Below are positions 32,437 through 46,036 of a stretch of DNA of 64,000 nucleotides, in pieces. Made by a program: the position numbers and the translations under genes. Numbering within the stretch: position 1 is the stretch's first letter; each line of letters opens with the position of its first letter. Location: assembly GCA_029718625.1 (NCBI GenBank), contig CM056391.1:27072281-27136280 (forward strand), in the 5' to 3' direction. The notes beneath the pieces were generated by a model. It was given only the letters and a program-made list of their open reading frames with translations. It did not search any database and was not told where the DNA came from. This stretch comes from Synaphobranchus kaupii. Lineage: Eukaryota > Chordata > Actinopteri > Anguilliformes > Synaphobranchidae.

Positions 32437-35400
32437 CTGGAACATAAACAGGTAAAACATGACCTAATAATAAACTATAGGAATTGTTTTTTTGTTAAAC
32501 TGGAAAGACCAGTGATTAAAAAGTATGATGAATTAAGCAGAGTTTCCATCTTTATTAAAATCTAATTTGGTTCGACGTTGTTCTCCTCTTTACGCCCCCT
32601 TTCCCAAACCCACAAAGGAGAAAGCGCTTACAACATCTGGACTCGCACACGGAACTTCACCCCGAGGTCTGTTACTCGTTCAAAAGAAATAATCATCATT
32701 CCGTGCCCCACCTCCAAACACGGAATACTGCTAGAATTTGCTGACACAGGCAACAAAAATAACTGCGCAGGAAAGGCACTGAATCAGCTTTGCATTAAAG
32801 GACAAGCTCAATTGTATACGGGGACACCGTCGGACACAAATTAAATGGAATGCATTAGCGTGAGTTGCATATTTATCTCGAGCGAGATTCATTTTAAACA
32901 GAAGAGCAGATCAGCAGAATGGGGTCAAAAGCAACCTGGATGTCCCAGGAACAAAAGCTGAATTCCACGCTAAACATAATGTATGCCGGCGGTCGGGCTT
33001 TTGAGACTCGGGAGACAAGAGGAGCAGGCGATTCGGTGCATTTTCTCCCTCTGCACAAGAGAGCCACTCTATCAATCTCGGGAGCATGCTTGTAGTGGCA
33101 ATGATGCAGAACTAATAGCTTTTAATCCTGACACAGCTGACAACACAGAGGAAGCCTCGCGCAGACAAAGAGAGCAATAATCAATGAAGAGATATCCAAA
33201 CCCGCACACTGAGGAGTAATAAGAAGAACCGGAGAAAGCGATCGATTCTTATCTGCCGTTAACCCGTGGACAGAGAACCCCCCCCCCCCCCCCGACGTGT
33301 TTTATGAACTTCAGTGCGGGCGCCTTCGCGAGCGAGACAACTCGTCAGCCGCAACTGCTCGCAGCCTTTATTCCTGGCCTAGCTATATACATTCTGTGCA
33401 TCTGTATTTTTAATAATCGTATTAGCACTCGTCTATTTTATACAACATTTCATTTAAAAAATGGTCAGGGACATACGTTTCCATGATCATTACCCGCACC
33501 ATAACACATTGTCCAGCAGATATACAGACATTGTGTTAGTCCGCATTAATAGGTATACGTGGTGCATTGTGGGTGTGTACTGGGAGGCTGTAATGAACTC
33601 CGGGGTTACGTGGCAGATTTGTGACTGTGTTCTCAACAAGTCCTCTGGGGGCTGTAGTTCATAATCACTGTGTCAGGACTACATGTACCTGGCACCCCTC
33701 CAGCAGTGCAAATCAGTATCTTTGGCTAGAGGCACCTGAAAATGGGAAAAACTATGAACAGAAAACCGCAAAACAAGTCACACGCATGCAAGATGGGACT
33801 TTGGAGTCTCACTTGAAGTGTTGGGGTAGTTCTGTTCTGACAGTATCCAGTTTATTTTTTGGTAGTAACGTAAAATCCAACGATACCCGCTTTGCACTAT
33901 AGGATTTGAAATGATAAAATCTATTTCCAGTAGTTTCTACCCCTGGACAGCTGACCTTGGCTTTTTGCATACTCTGAGTATGAGGCTGCCTTATGAGCCC
34001 CTTATTATGAACCCGAGTGATCGTTACAGAACATTTTCCAGACCCTAATTACAAAAACAGCCCTAATTGTTTGTCAGCAGAGCAGACTCAACTGATCCAG
34101 TACACATATCGCTTTCCTTTTATCACCAATAACAAAATATATGGTGTTACACGGTCAGTTCATATACAAGTCTTACTCTCCCCCCATATGTGTATGTATA
34201 GCAACCTACAAGTCTACATCTTCAAATACAAAAACTTTATAGGCTATTTGATGTTTTGAAATTATTAATTTCCAATACAATACATAGAAAGCCTACAAAG
34301 CCCATTTTGGCTGAGAATGAGTCCATGTTCTATGACAAGGAGGAATGAATTACCGTATTTTACAGTTGCTTTTCTCAGACATTTCTTTTCCTGCAGTCAC
34401 AGGGGTAGCCGACACAAACCTTCACCATTCTAACCCACCCACCAAACCATCCACTGGTTGGACAGTACAACAGCAACGGCTGCACAACATTTCGAATCAA
34501 ACTGTCCAATCAGTGATGTAGAGGTTGCAGCATTGGGAAATATCACACGGACTGTATGCGCCACTATTAATACAGTGTAGCTGGAGCTGTGCGCTGAGGC
34601 TTGTGTGGGACGGCGGAGACCCTCTTGACTGCTCCCCGATGACAGGCCTCTGATGGGTCTGGCCGACCCGCCGAAGCGCCGGTTTAAACTCCGCCCGTTG
34701 AAACACGGCCAGGGAAATTGAATGTGATGACTAACTGACTGCAGTCATAAACATCCCACCTCCAGAGGACAGACCGCAGAGAGCTTTAGCGTTTCTGAAG
34801 CACAAGAACGGAGTCATTACCCCACCCGGGCTAAAAATAGGCTTCCCCGCAAGCTAATAAAAACCCCAACCACAGGATCAGTCACCTAAAAGTGGGGGAA
34901 AACAATGACCATAAACATCAGAAATAAAATGCGCTGGAAGCTACCGAGCTACCATGGTCTTTCGCCGACTATTTTTGAACCTGGGAGAGAAAGAATGGCA
35001 TGATCAGGCGTAAATCCTTTTATAAATGAAAAAAACAAATGAAGACGTTGTAAAAAATAATTTAAAGGAAAGCTCTGAGGGGATTATTAAGGCTTTGCGC
35101 TAAAGAGGCAAATGTGTTCACCTTCCTCCGAGGCAAAAGCCAATGACAAAAGCTATTGATGGACTAAAAGAGGAAATGAGGCCAAGTGCTGTAGCTGCAA
35201 GCCAGAAATGAAAATAAGTTGTACACCAAACTCCTACCCTTGCCTCTCAATGGGAGAGAGTGTGAGAGAGAGAGAGAGTGTGAGAGAGAGAATGAGCAAA
35301 AATGGGACAAATCAAATGCACACTCTTTATTTTCATCAGCGTTTAGCCTTCAACCCGGAATCTGTCACGGATAAATAATGAAAGCGAAATTCCCAGAAAC

Positions 35401-37370
35401 CCACAAAGGAGACAAGGGAACAAAAAAAAGGGAGAGGGAGAGGCAGCGTAGTACCATAGTTCCTGGGGAAAAGGAAAATTAATAATTATCATCATCACTT
35501 ACATCAACAGGGAGCAATTTATCATTTTTCCTTTACTGGTATCGTGTCGGAGCAGCGTGTGGCGGAGCCTGATACAATTATGCAGCTGGCCGTGGAGGCG
35601 GGCGGATAATGCGCTTTTGATGGGGTTTATTCGAGCGTAGCGCCTCTGTGCTAGCCCGCCTCACAGGAGGGTTTGAAGGCTCTCCTTGCCAAAGTGCGGC
35701 CCAACCTGAACCCACTCCCAGCCTATCAGTCCAGCGTCACGCAAAGCACCGACTGCCTGTAATTACAGGTACGAGGTTCATTACTGCTGCTTTTATAGAC
35801 TTCGGGCCTGAACTCGAAACCGCTGCTCTGTTGGTAAAGAGGAGAGAATAGGTAGCACACTCTCATCGGCTCTCAACATCAGGAGGTGAAGCTTTCAAAT
35901 ATTTTTGATGTCAAACGAGCAAGGTTAGCCAGACTCATATGATGAATGGATTATCAGTGGCACACTAAAGGCACGGGCTCAGGTCTGCAGAGAAAGGTTA
36001 CCGTAAAGGCTGTCTACACCCTACTCAATAACCTCACAGCCTCTACAGTCCTGTCCCTTTAAAATAATTCAGTAAAAGAAAACTCATACTCCCTAAAACT
36101 GGGGGAAAAGGGTATGCTCTCTTTATACTCTAAGCAAACGAGAGTTAAGTTACAAGCTATCGTAAACTCTATTAAAATGGTGTGGAAACAAATATGGAAT
36201 TATGGAACGTTGATTGAATCCAGGGGGTCAGTGTTTCTTTTCCATATTGAGCCTTGTTGCAATGCAATAGTTAGCACCAGATACATATGATAAAAGAAGC
36301 ATGCCAAAATTATTCTGCTGGTTGTACAAGCCTGGGACAAAGAGATGACGGAAACCAATGGTGACCAACATTGTGTGTGCAGCCAGCCAGCCAGCCTTTT
36401 GAAGGAAAGAGAGTAAAATTTCCAAGTTCCGTGAATATGAGGACGGCTCTCCATATTACTCTGATCTGTGTTTCCCCACAGGGGGAGAAAAAAGCAGAAG
36501 TGGTTGCACTGTTGATTTAATGCAAGGTTAGGTAGGCTCGTATGATGAATGGATTGTCAGTGCCAAACTAAATGGCACAGGCTCAGTCCTGAGAAAGTGG
36601 AAGAATTTCACCCGTTGAACGTCAATAGTTCCTTGAAATACGCCGCAAAATGCACTGTGGAATCCTATCTCCAGCAGCATTCATCACATATGGTATCTCC
36701 CGAGCACACGCGTGTGGAAGCGTGAGGGTTTCCATCCTGAGAATCCGCTTCGTATGCGTCATCACCCTTTGGCAAATACAGCGAGGCGGTAATGACGCTT
36801 TAGAGATGGGGGGAAAAAATTAAGGGTTTCTCTCATTTAAAAACAACCAAAGGCTACAATCAATAAACAGCCAATATTAATGAATCCAAATCCCATGCTC
36901 AAGTACAAAGAACCATTGCCTTCAGCAGAGAGTGGAAATAATATCCTTCTTGCAATATCGCTAGGCCAACCTTTTTTCCCCCCGGATTCGAAAAATAGTG
37001 TGAAATGTAGCATTAAAATATCCTTGAATACCATGCAACACCACAAAAGGGAAAACAACATACAAAGACAAAACTGCAACAACAAAAAAATGTGCTCCCT
37101 TTGCTCAGAGGTTTGGATTTACCTTCACCTGCAAGACCTGAGCTCTGCTATCAATCAAGCAGGTGTTCAATTCATCTGAAGTTTGAAATGAACCATCTCA
37201 GCCAATCTCCCCATCCATTTGTCTCAGCACCTGTAATTAATCTTCTTGTCTGACAATCTTGATTATGTGGGAGCGATAGATCTGGGGTGGGGAGTGGGGC
37301 CCACTTGCAGTGTACTAGGGGCTGTCAGTTATCCTTATGCAGAAGTCACAAATGCCCAAATCCAAGATAC
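32437..37370. other. Low-repeat, gene-free stretch with several candidate conserved non-coding elements
   Basis: Repeats are sparse here (a C run at about 33280-33294, GA-rich tract about 35250-35300). AT-rich segments without simple repeats, for example 32850-33190, 34830-35210 and 35460-35620, have the texture of vertebrate conserved enhancers. None is open for coding in a convincing frame. Confidence 0.4.
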
Positions 37371-38634
37371 ACAGTGGGCCTCATGCAAGAACATTTGCTT
37401 ATTTTTCTCTTAACTTTGTGCGTGTTCTTAATGGATGTTCGTACGTGGACTTCACGTCGGATTCGTCAAATGCTCTTAACCTCCAGAAATATTCTTACAG
37501 GCCAGTGCAAATTCACCTGTTATTACAGGAAACGCGTGTTCACGTGAATTCTCTATTAGCATAATTAACACCCCCAAAATGCCATATAGGGCCAGCTGTC
37601 CTGCCCCCTGTACCCAGAAGACGCATTCAAAAAAATGCTATCTTGCCTAAAAATGGGTAGAGAAAAAAGGAAAAAAAAAAAGTCTTAATGAATCATGAGC
37701 ACACAGTTCAAGAGAACTGATGATGGTGTAAAACCAAAATGTTTTCTTTTTCCTTTGTTTCACCTCTTATTCTTTGCACTTTTTCACACGGGCACATGTT
37801 GTGAATAAATATATTTTGCATCGGTATACCTTCCTTTCAATTTTCTCCTTATTCTACTTCAGTGTGCAGGTTTCTTTCATTCACTTTTTCCTATTTCCTT
37901 CATTTATTTTTGCAACCTACGCACCTGGATTATACCTCTCAGGATGAAAAACGCAAACTCATTTTAAAAACTTCACATAGTTCAAGACACATCCCACATG
38001 CACTGTCTTGCTACACCAATAAGTAGTCATGCGTTTTCCTTGCCTCAGTCAGTGAATCACATGGGGGGGAAAATAATGTTATCGGTTAATTAATAATTTG
38101 CGGGCTGGTGTGAAACGAGATGTATTTCAGGTTGATAATATCAGGCAAGTATGCTCCGCTCGACCAGGCAGCGAGCGAGGACGAGTTTTATTTTGCATCT
38201 AGGCTATTAACTTGGACATTGATGGAATCCAGGCTATTGTTTTAGATTGAGGAAGGCAAATGCAGTGTGCTTGCTATGCATTTATGTGCAGGCTACAATA
38301 AGCATTTTTATCACATAAATTTAACAATAAAAAAATAAATAACAGGATAATTTAAACATGGTAATGTGATTATGGTGAGCAATTTATAAATTCAAACTCG
38401 TATTTTCTTTTAAATAATCAAAATTAAAACAAGCCAGTTGCTGGGAATATAATTTAGGCCTATTTGCTTTGTGCCTAACTCATACGACAGGTTGCGACCT
38501 CTCTTGACTTGTTCCTTGTTCCTACCAAAATAAGAGAAAAATGGTGAATGCCATAAAATTGCGTAAAACCGTTCTTACCTGCCACATAAGAACAAATGTG
38601 TGCGTACGAGCATTTCTTGCATGAGGCCCAGTGT
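37371..38634. mobile_element. DNA transposon remnant with inverted termini, about 1.26 kb
   Basis: CAGTGGGCCTCATGCAAGAA at the left is mirrored by TTCTTGCATGAGGCCCAGTG at the right (one mismatch over 20 bp), and ATTTGC/GCATTT continues inward. There is no transposase frame of useful length inside. The termini resemble hAT-type ends. Confidence 0.7.
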
Positions 38635-40022
38635 GTATAAATCTGCAAAAGAAGAACAAACATTACCGTGAACACTATGAACATATCTGAGTATAGGAAA
38701 CGGAACAACCCTGGACGACGTGTTTTAGGTTGTTAGGTCTGCCCATCCAACGAAACCTGACACAAACATAGAATGACAGAGCCCCCGTATCCGACACTGT
38801 AATGGTCCTGACATGGGCAGCGGTGTTGAACTGTCAGAAACAGATGATCTGTCTCGGTTCGGTGGTGCATGCTTTATGGCCTGCATCCAGTCATGTCCAT
38901 CTAACAGAACAAAACCCATTCCTCCTCTCTTTGGCAGGCCCTTAATCCCGCGTGACAGTTTTCAATTTTGCAGCATTTCAGTGGTAACAAATGCAATATC
39001 ATCAGATTCTATCAGCTGCAACAGTCAATGGCTTGCATTATGACTTAGCTCGAAAAGCCTGCTATTCATCAAAGTGAAACATATTTTTTTGCACTGATTT
39101 CAAATTCAAATGCCATTATTTTACATGTTTAAGCCCTCCGTCAAAGGTAATGAGGAAAACGAAAGTAATATTTAACACGTTGAGAGAATACACGCATGAT
39201 CTGCATAGAAATGGAAAGTATGCCTCACATGCTGTAATAAAGACCACCATAAATAAAGAGCTTAATGGCGTTACAATAATCAAAGTTTTAATGCCAGTGA
39301 CAAGGGGGACTTTTCTTTGTTTACATCATCAGCGCAGAAGTTGTGTAAATGGGGGAAGAGTGATGTAGCTCACTAAAGTAGAACTTAAAGAATAATTAGA
39401 ATAATCAATCAGTGACCGTGTTGAGTTAAACTGATTTTTTTTCCGGGGGAATTTATAAGTTCCCTACTGCATCCCAGAATGCAATTTTATCTGTTTGTAC
39501 CCCCTGTGCAACCAGGAAGAAATGGGGCCGGCCAAAAGCAGCCGTTTCCACTGGCAAAACACTTCCTTTACCTGCATTAATAGAAATAGCAAAATGCAGT
39601 GGGTCTGCTGATGCATTGCTTTTCCAGCAGCGAGCAAGTCCCTCTGGGATGCAGGTATACAACAGCTATTCCTCCATTTCATCATTTCAGCAGTTTCCTG
39701 CAACTGGGATCAAGCGGCCCTCCAAGGTGTGAAACATTACAGGTTTGTGATTGGACCAATAATATCTTTTCTTGCTTTTTCAGAAAGTCTGACCACGAGA
39801 GTGCTCGTTTTGCCCATAGTCAACCGATTGACTGACTTTCATAAGTCTTTAGTTTCGTACACGTTCAAAGGAGATAAATTAATGTTCAGAATTCAGAATT
39901 ATTGGACAGATAATTCTTCGAATACACACGCATATACACACATAGACGTCTACACAAAATTTGCTTTTCATGAAATCCTCCTTCATAGAGCATGTGTTGT
40001 TCATGAAGAGACATTAAACATA

Positions 40023-40023
<1 letters not shown>
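38635..40023. other. Gene-free stretch
   Basis: I see no assignable feature in this stretch. Confidence 0.6.

Positions 40024-40077
<54 letters not shown>
40024..40077. repeat. (TG)n microsatellite
   Basis: About 26 TG units, then GCGCCCGC. Confidence 0.97.
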
Positions 40078-40078
<1 letters not shown>

Positions 40079-40150
40079 CCGCAGGTATATATACTCCTTT
40101 ATCAGTATCTGTCAATAGTACTACACAGTAATATTGTCCAGTGATAATTC

Positions 40151-40981
40151 TGTTAAGGTTCCCGCAGGGGGGACCGGACCCAAATGCAAGACTCAGAGAC
40201 GGCTCAGGGGGAAACTCCACCAGGGAGTACATTTATTGAGAGACATAGGCAGGGGCAGAGATGAAACCAGACATGAGGCAGGAACATGGAGGGGTCAAGA
40301 CTAGGAGGCGGCTATGACGAGGAGGGAGCTATGACGAGGAGGGGGCTATGACGAGGAGGGGGCTATGACGAGGAGGAGGCTGTGACGAGGAGGGGACTAA
40401 GACTAGGAGGGGTCAGGAACTAGGAAGGTCAGGAACAAGGAAGGGTCAGGAACTAAGAAGGGGCAGGAACGAAGGAGGGGTCAGGAACTAAAGAAGGGTA
40501 CAGAACTATGGAGGGGTCAGGAACTAGGATGGGTCAGGAACTGGGAAGGGTCAGGAACCAGGCTAGGCGTGGACGGCACTCCGGCCGTGGGGTCAGGAAA
40601 CATGGCGGCCCTCTGGCCGTGGGGTCAGGAAACATGGCAGCCCTCTGGCCGTGGGGTCAGGAAACATGGTGGCCCTCTGGCCGTGGGGTCAGGAAACATG
40701 GCGGCCCCTCTGGCCGTGGGGTCAGGAAACATGGTGGCCCTTTGGCCGTGGGGTCAGGAAACATGGTGGCACTCTGGCCGTGGGGGTCAGGAACGAGGAC
40801 GTCACCCCAGCCGTGGGGTCCAGATTAAGGATGGCACGCCGGCCGTGGGGTCAGGAACGGGTGCGGGGTACCCGCGGATAGCGCGGGGGCCCGCGGCAAC
40901 ACTCTGGCCGTGGGGGGGTCAGGAACGAGGACATCACCCTGGCCATGAGGTCCAGATTAAGGACAGCACGCCAGAGTGACA
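40151..40981. mobile_element. Repeat element with TGTTAAGG/AGTGACA ends and internal minisatellites
   Basis: It starts TGTTAAGGTTCCCGCAGGG, then GGACCCAAATGCAAGACTCA, a beginning shared in style with the element at 50946. It ends GCCAGAGTGACA. Inside are three successive arrays: a 17-18 bp GGCTATGACGAGGAGGG unit (about 40309-40395), a GGTCAGGAACTAGGAA-like unit (about 40408-40560) and a 32-bp CTGGCCGTGGGGTCAGGAAA unit (about 40570-40790). The reading frames here are products of the arrays. The element class is uncertain. Confidence 0.6.
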
Positions 40982-42050
40982 ATAGGAAAACCCGAGTTGA
41001 ATCAACCCTGTTAGAGTTGAGTTAAGACTGGACATTTTGCTGTGAATTTACTGTGTAGCTATATGGTGAACTTGTTTAATAAAATAACTTGTACAATCCC
41101 TACTGTATAACAGCTACATCATTATTGAATTCTCTAGCTAAATACAATTTTTTTGAAACATTAGTTTATTATAAAGTAGCATACATGAAAAAGTTTGGAT
41201 TTGAGTGACAGCCTCTATCCCTGCATTAGGATCTACACTGCAACTAGAATTAGGTCACCATCGAGGTAAACAGCAGAGCCATTTTGCCGTGGGTGTGTCC
41301 CATCATTTCCATCAGATATTTTTTGTCAGCACACAGTAATGAAGGTATTTATCATATAACAAATGTAATGGGTATTGACTGCTAATGTTTTGTCCTACAT
41401 TGGGTCCCAGAGAAAAACACACAACTAATATAGTGTTGCTATTGTTGCAAGCAGTAAATGTATCAAATGAACTACTAATTAATTCAATTTTAATATACTT
41501 TCCAGAGTCATTCGTTTTCTTTTGATTCAGCTCGATTAGAACTGTTTGCAGCTGATGTTGTTCCAGTCATGTTGCCTTGTACATTTGTTACGTTCATTTT
41601 TTAATAACTTTCACCTTTCCCCTTTTACAATGTAAGTAACGGTCTCTGCCATCAGCAGATGGGGAAGTGGGATTGGGTGTATTACTTTTCTAGAATACAA
41701 TACGAGATACCATCTCCACAACATAGTCGGAAAGATTGGGGGAAAGCCAATGCAACCTTACTGAGGAAACCTATAGCCAACCAATAGCTCTGAATATGGG
41801 GTGGACATCCTTTACTGTGTGAACCAATCAGCATGAGTGATCAGTCAAATATAGGGTTCCAACTCACAGTTGCGTGAGCTTCATGCATTTTGTCTCTCCC
41901 AGGTCCTCAAAAAAGACAGGCCTTGCCCTTGTGGTGACCTTTGCATCACACAAGACATCATCAGAGGACAGAGAATCCCTTTTGCCACAAGGAAAAACTC
42001 CCTTCGTGGAAGATGCCAAGTAAGATGAGGTCAAGATGTGGAAAACCAAA
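40982..42050. other. Gene-free stretch
   Basis: AT-rich sequence with no feature recognised. Confidence 0.6.
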
Positions 42051-42851
42051 TGGTCACACTTTAAACAAAGTGTTTCTTATAAAGGCCTTATATAGCATAT
42101 ATAAAGCCTTCATAAACATGATATAATGGGTTCATAAATCATACATAAGTAAATGTGATGCTTCATAAAGGGAGACATAACAAATTTTTATACAACATGT
42201 TATGCCAAATGTGACATAACCAACAATGTGGCTACACATTATAAAGGGTGACATAAAGCATGCTTATGTAGGCTGCTTGGCTAACTGTGTCATAACACAT
42301 GTTGTCACTTGATGTCATGAAACAATCGAAATGAACCCCTTGACTCCTGTTACAATGTCATATTTTCCTTCTCGCAGCTGTGCCACAAATAGTGATAAAA
42401 ATGCCCTTTAAATGCTCTCGCCTACTCCTGGCTCACAAGATTATACGAACCTTCAGTCCTTCCAGACTTGGCATCCACTGGACTCTGATGTGATGCACCA
42501 CTATTAGCTACCATGGCACACTTTTAACATGGTCACTATAACAGGAGTCAAGGGGAATAACTTCCATCGGGTTGATTTGGATTGTTTTATGACATCAAGT
42601 GACATCATGTGTTATGTCACAGTTAGCCTGGCATCCTACATAAGCATGTTCTAAATCACGCTTTATCATTTTTAGTCATTATCCAGGTGACATTGTTGGT
42701 TATGTCTCATTTGGCATAACATGTTGCATAAGAAGGTGTTATGTCACCCTTTATAAAACATGACATTGGCTTAATTGTGTATGACTTAGGAAGCCATTAT
42801 GTCATGTCTATGAAGGCATTATATATGCTATATAAAGCCTTTATGTGACCA
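42051..42851. mobile_element. About 800-bp foldback element with arms of about 300 bp
   Basis: It starts TGGTCACACTTTA and ends TTTATGTGACCA. The arms pair over most of their length: AAAGGCCTTATATAGCATAT with ATATGCTATATAAAGCCTTT, and CATGTTATGCCAAATGTGAC with TCTCATTTGGCATAACATG. Even the central CCTTGACTCCTGTTAC is mirrored by GTAACAGGAGTCAAGG-like sequence. There is no coding capacity. Confidence 0.85.
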
Positions 42852-45800
42852 AGCAAATCTGCAGGCCTTTGCTGGAGTGAAGCCCTGGAGTTCACTCAGC
42901 ATCAGAGTGCCCCGTTATCAGAGAAAACTTTGATCCACCTATGAGGTAGATACATGGAACTCATCAAAGGGGAAACAGTTTACACAGTTGTGCATGGGTT
43001 TAAAGCCAAAATTTGGAATCAACAATTGTGGTTCATAAGTCACAATTGTGTCAGGTGCACCCACACTAAGAGCATTAGCTGAAACGCATGCTCTCATACT
43101 CACCTGCAAACCAATGGTGATTTTAGACCCTACAAGTCAAACAGTATTACAGGACAGAGCTACTGCCAATATGCAGACAGGCATATCTTTCGTTGATGAA
43201 AAATGCTAGCATGAAGCTTCATTGGCAGAGGTAACTCAACACCTGGCCAATTGTGTCCCACTTCTCCTGGTCAAAGTAGGCTAATGATATTTAACCCCCC
43301 CCCCCCCCCCCCCCATACACCCCCCTTCCCCCTGCCTTATGACATCACACTGCCATACTGAACCCACGGCTTGTGATTTTTCACAGGAGCCCTTGAGTAT
43401 CTCTATAACATTAGGAATCATTACCGCTAACATACTGTACTCACCTGCTCTCTCCACTACACACTGTGGGAACATAATTCTTTCTCAGGGTCAGAGTCAC
43501 ACAAGGACGAAACAAGCAGTCTTTCTCCAGAGAAAACAAAAGCAGTACTTCACTAGTTACATGTTATTATTCTATTTGGGGAGCGGAGTAAATCTACATT
43601 AATTATGTTATTTGTACACATTTTGTAGAAATGTCTGTGCAGTTAATCATACGGGGGGCTAGATGAGCTACATTAATCAGCATAGGACACAGGGAAGGAA
43701 GGCAGGAAAGGACATTTTGTTTTACAGTCAAATAATCCACTCTGACTACAAACTGTTGTTCAGCTGAACCATCACTTTGAAAACAAGTTTTCACTGGAAT
43801 TATTGACATGACAGCCTTTGATATAATCTAGCTACAGGTATATTCACTAAATTTCTTTACCCTGATCGGATAAAATACAGAGCCAAGGTTTAAGAAAGGA
43901 CAATATGGAGGCAAAGCCTAAACTGTAAATTAGGCGTATGCAGGATTTCAACATATCTTTTTTTAAGAAATGGAAAAACCTGCTTTCCAACTCTTGATAG
44001 CGAAACATGTTATGACTGGAGGAGCGCCGCCCAGCTAACCGGAAGCATATTGTTAAGGCATTATGCAAAAGGAATTGCAAAATGATGGGCAGCTCACACA
44101 ACCTCTGTGATTGGCTAAGAATCCCTGGGCCCATGAGACCCTCAAGCCGCCTTGACGTATTTGGCACAATGATCCTTCTCCCCCCTTCTCTGCGATGAGC
44201 GGATTGAGTGAGTAGGTAGAAGCAGGTGAGAGAGATAGAAAGTGCTGATTGGAGGAAGCGCGAGGCGCTCTGCGAGAGTGTGCGCGAGCGCATATGCGTG
44301 TGTGGCACCGGGGAGATTCATGGCTTTGACATCTGTGTCCTTCTCGACTCAGCGCCCCGGGCCTGTTTGTCATCCCGCCCCCCGGAAACCACGTGGTCGG
44401 CCGGGAAGAGTGGAAAAATCCTTCATCCCGCTGCAATACCTCACAAACTCAGAGACATTTAAGGATAAAGAGAGGTTAATGTTGCAGGGACAGCGAGGCA
44501 GCCACACTCTCAAATGTAACTGAGGTAGCAGGTTATGGCAAAATAACAAAGTCAGTTTTGAACTGCCAGCTGCACTGTTAGACTGCAGACTGCACAAAGA
44601 GTCCAATGAAAAAAAAGACAATCTGGCAGGCTGGAAATAACTAGTATAGGCAATAATATTTTCGACATTTTCACCAGAATAAATTTATATTTGGCCTGTT
44701 CCAAATGCTAAAATATAAAAAGGTACTGGGATATGTGACACGTTTTCTTTCTTTAGATAAGTTTTCTTTATTATTTTCAGAGGTGGAAAATCCAGGTTCA
44801 CAAAGTAGTTCTCCCCAGTATTTTGTTCCAATCACCTGGATTTCCTAATTAGTGCAATTCTTCAGCCAGTAGATAGAACTAATTAGTGAAATCAGCTGGG
44901 TGAGTTCATGGGTGGAAGAAAAACATGGCAGGACTTTTACTTTCTGACCCCTGGACCTTATTTTGTCTTCTCACATTTATCCAATTCTCCCCGTTTTTAT
45001 AAATACATAAACCTGCAAGTGTATGTCACTCTTTGCCCAAATTCTTGTTTTTTTAAATTTATTTCCAAATATTGATTCACAAATCTGTCTAAATGTGCAT
45101 TTGTGAAAATGCAAATGGTGATCACTTTCAGATAGAGTAACCTCTATCTTGGGTGCATTAAAATAAATTCAGAATTCAAGTCCTGATAAAATAATCTGGA
45201 TTATTCCCAAAAAATACCTATTGCTATTGGACTAGAAGTGATTGGCTTTAGGGATCCCAGGTAAACTCAAAGAGGAATGTGGCTGCTGTATGTATACCAG
45301 GTTTGGCCTCCATCCATTCCCGTGCCCTCTCCTTTTCTCCCTCCAGTGATCTCCAGAGAGGTGACCTTTCAGATGTCCTTAAGAGCCCATAAAAGCAGTG
45401 TCTCAGAACCTCTCCACTGCCAGGGTCCTGCTTGTCACAAATCATTAAGGCAGGTCAGTCACAAGGTGCTGTGGACCACATCAGATTGGGTCACACAATA
45501 AACACACACGCGCAAACAAACACACGCACACACACGCACACACAATAAAAATGAAACTGAAATTCAATGTCCAAAGGACACTAAGTCCTAGGAAGCTCTT
45601 AGTTATGGGTCCCCACACTTCCAGTCAAAGGAATGGAATCACGGCATCAGTACTGATGCAGTTTTTCCACCGTTTACAGTAGTGCCAGCCAACAGTCCCT
45701 ACAATTCCGTTAAAAAGCTCCCATCAATGCTCAATTGCTCTCCACCCCTTCAGTTAGTTATTAGCCTGAATAAAAATTATCATTAAAAATGCAAACAGTG

Positions 45801-45902
45801 TCCATGGCTCTAGATAAGGGCTTCTGCCAAACTGCAAGAATCAACATAACGCCATGACACAGTGCAAAGAAAAAAGCCTGCGGTGAACATGTGTGAGACC
45901 TA
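42852..45902. other. Gene-free stretch
   Basis: It holds a C run at about 43295-43314 and CA-rich sequence near 45500-45545. The open frames around 43850-44620 overlap on both strands, lack family similarity and are judged to be chance. Confidence 0.6.
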
Positions 45903-46036
45903 GGGCCTGATTTACAAAGACCTTTAGCAATGATTGGTCATGGTATTTGTTTTGCACCAATCATTGGTTGTGGCATTAATTTTGCGTGTGCTAAGAGGTT
46001 TTGCACATGCTAAAGGTCTTAGTAAATCAGGCCCCT
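45903..46036. mobile_element. MITE, GGGCCTGATTTAC family, copy 3
   Basis: GGGCCTGATTTACAAAGACC at the left and GGTCTTAGTAAATCAGGCCC at the right form a nearly perfect 20-bp inverted repeat. This is the best-preserved of the three copies. Confidence 0.88.

Noticed and set aside
39729..40118. 129-codon frame ending in alternating Cys-Val
   Set aside because: The tail is the (TG)n microsatellite; the rest has no similarity to a known protein and no exon borders.
40508..40979. Repetitive proteins in two frames (GSGNMVALWPWGQETW-like repeats)
   Set aside because: They are translations of the 32-bp minisatellite, which stays open in several frames because of its length and composition.
43847..44436. 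Overlapping frames of 153 and 127 codons on the minus strand
   Set aside because: No recognisable domain, no splice or promoter context; overlapping open frames on both strands point to base composition.
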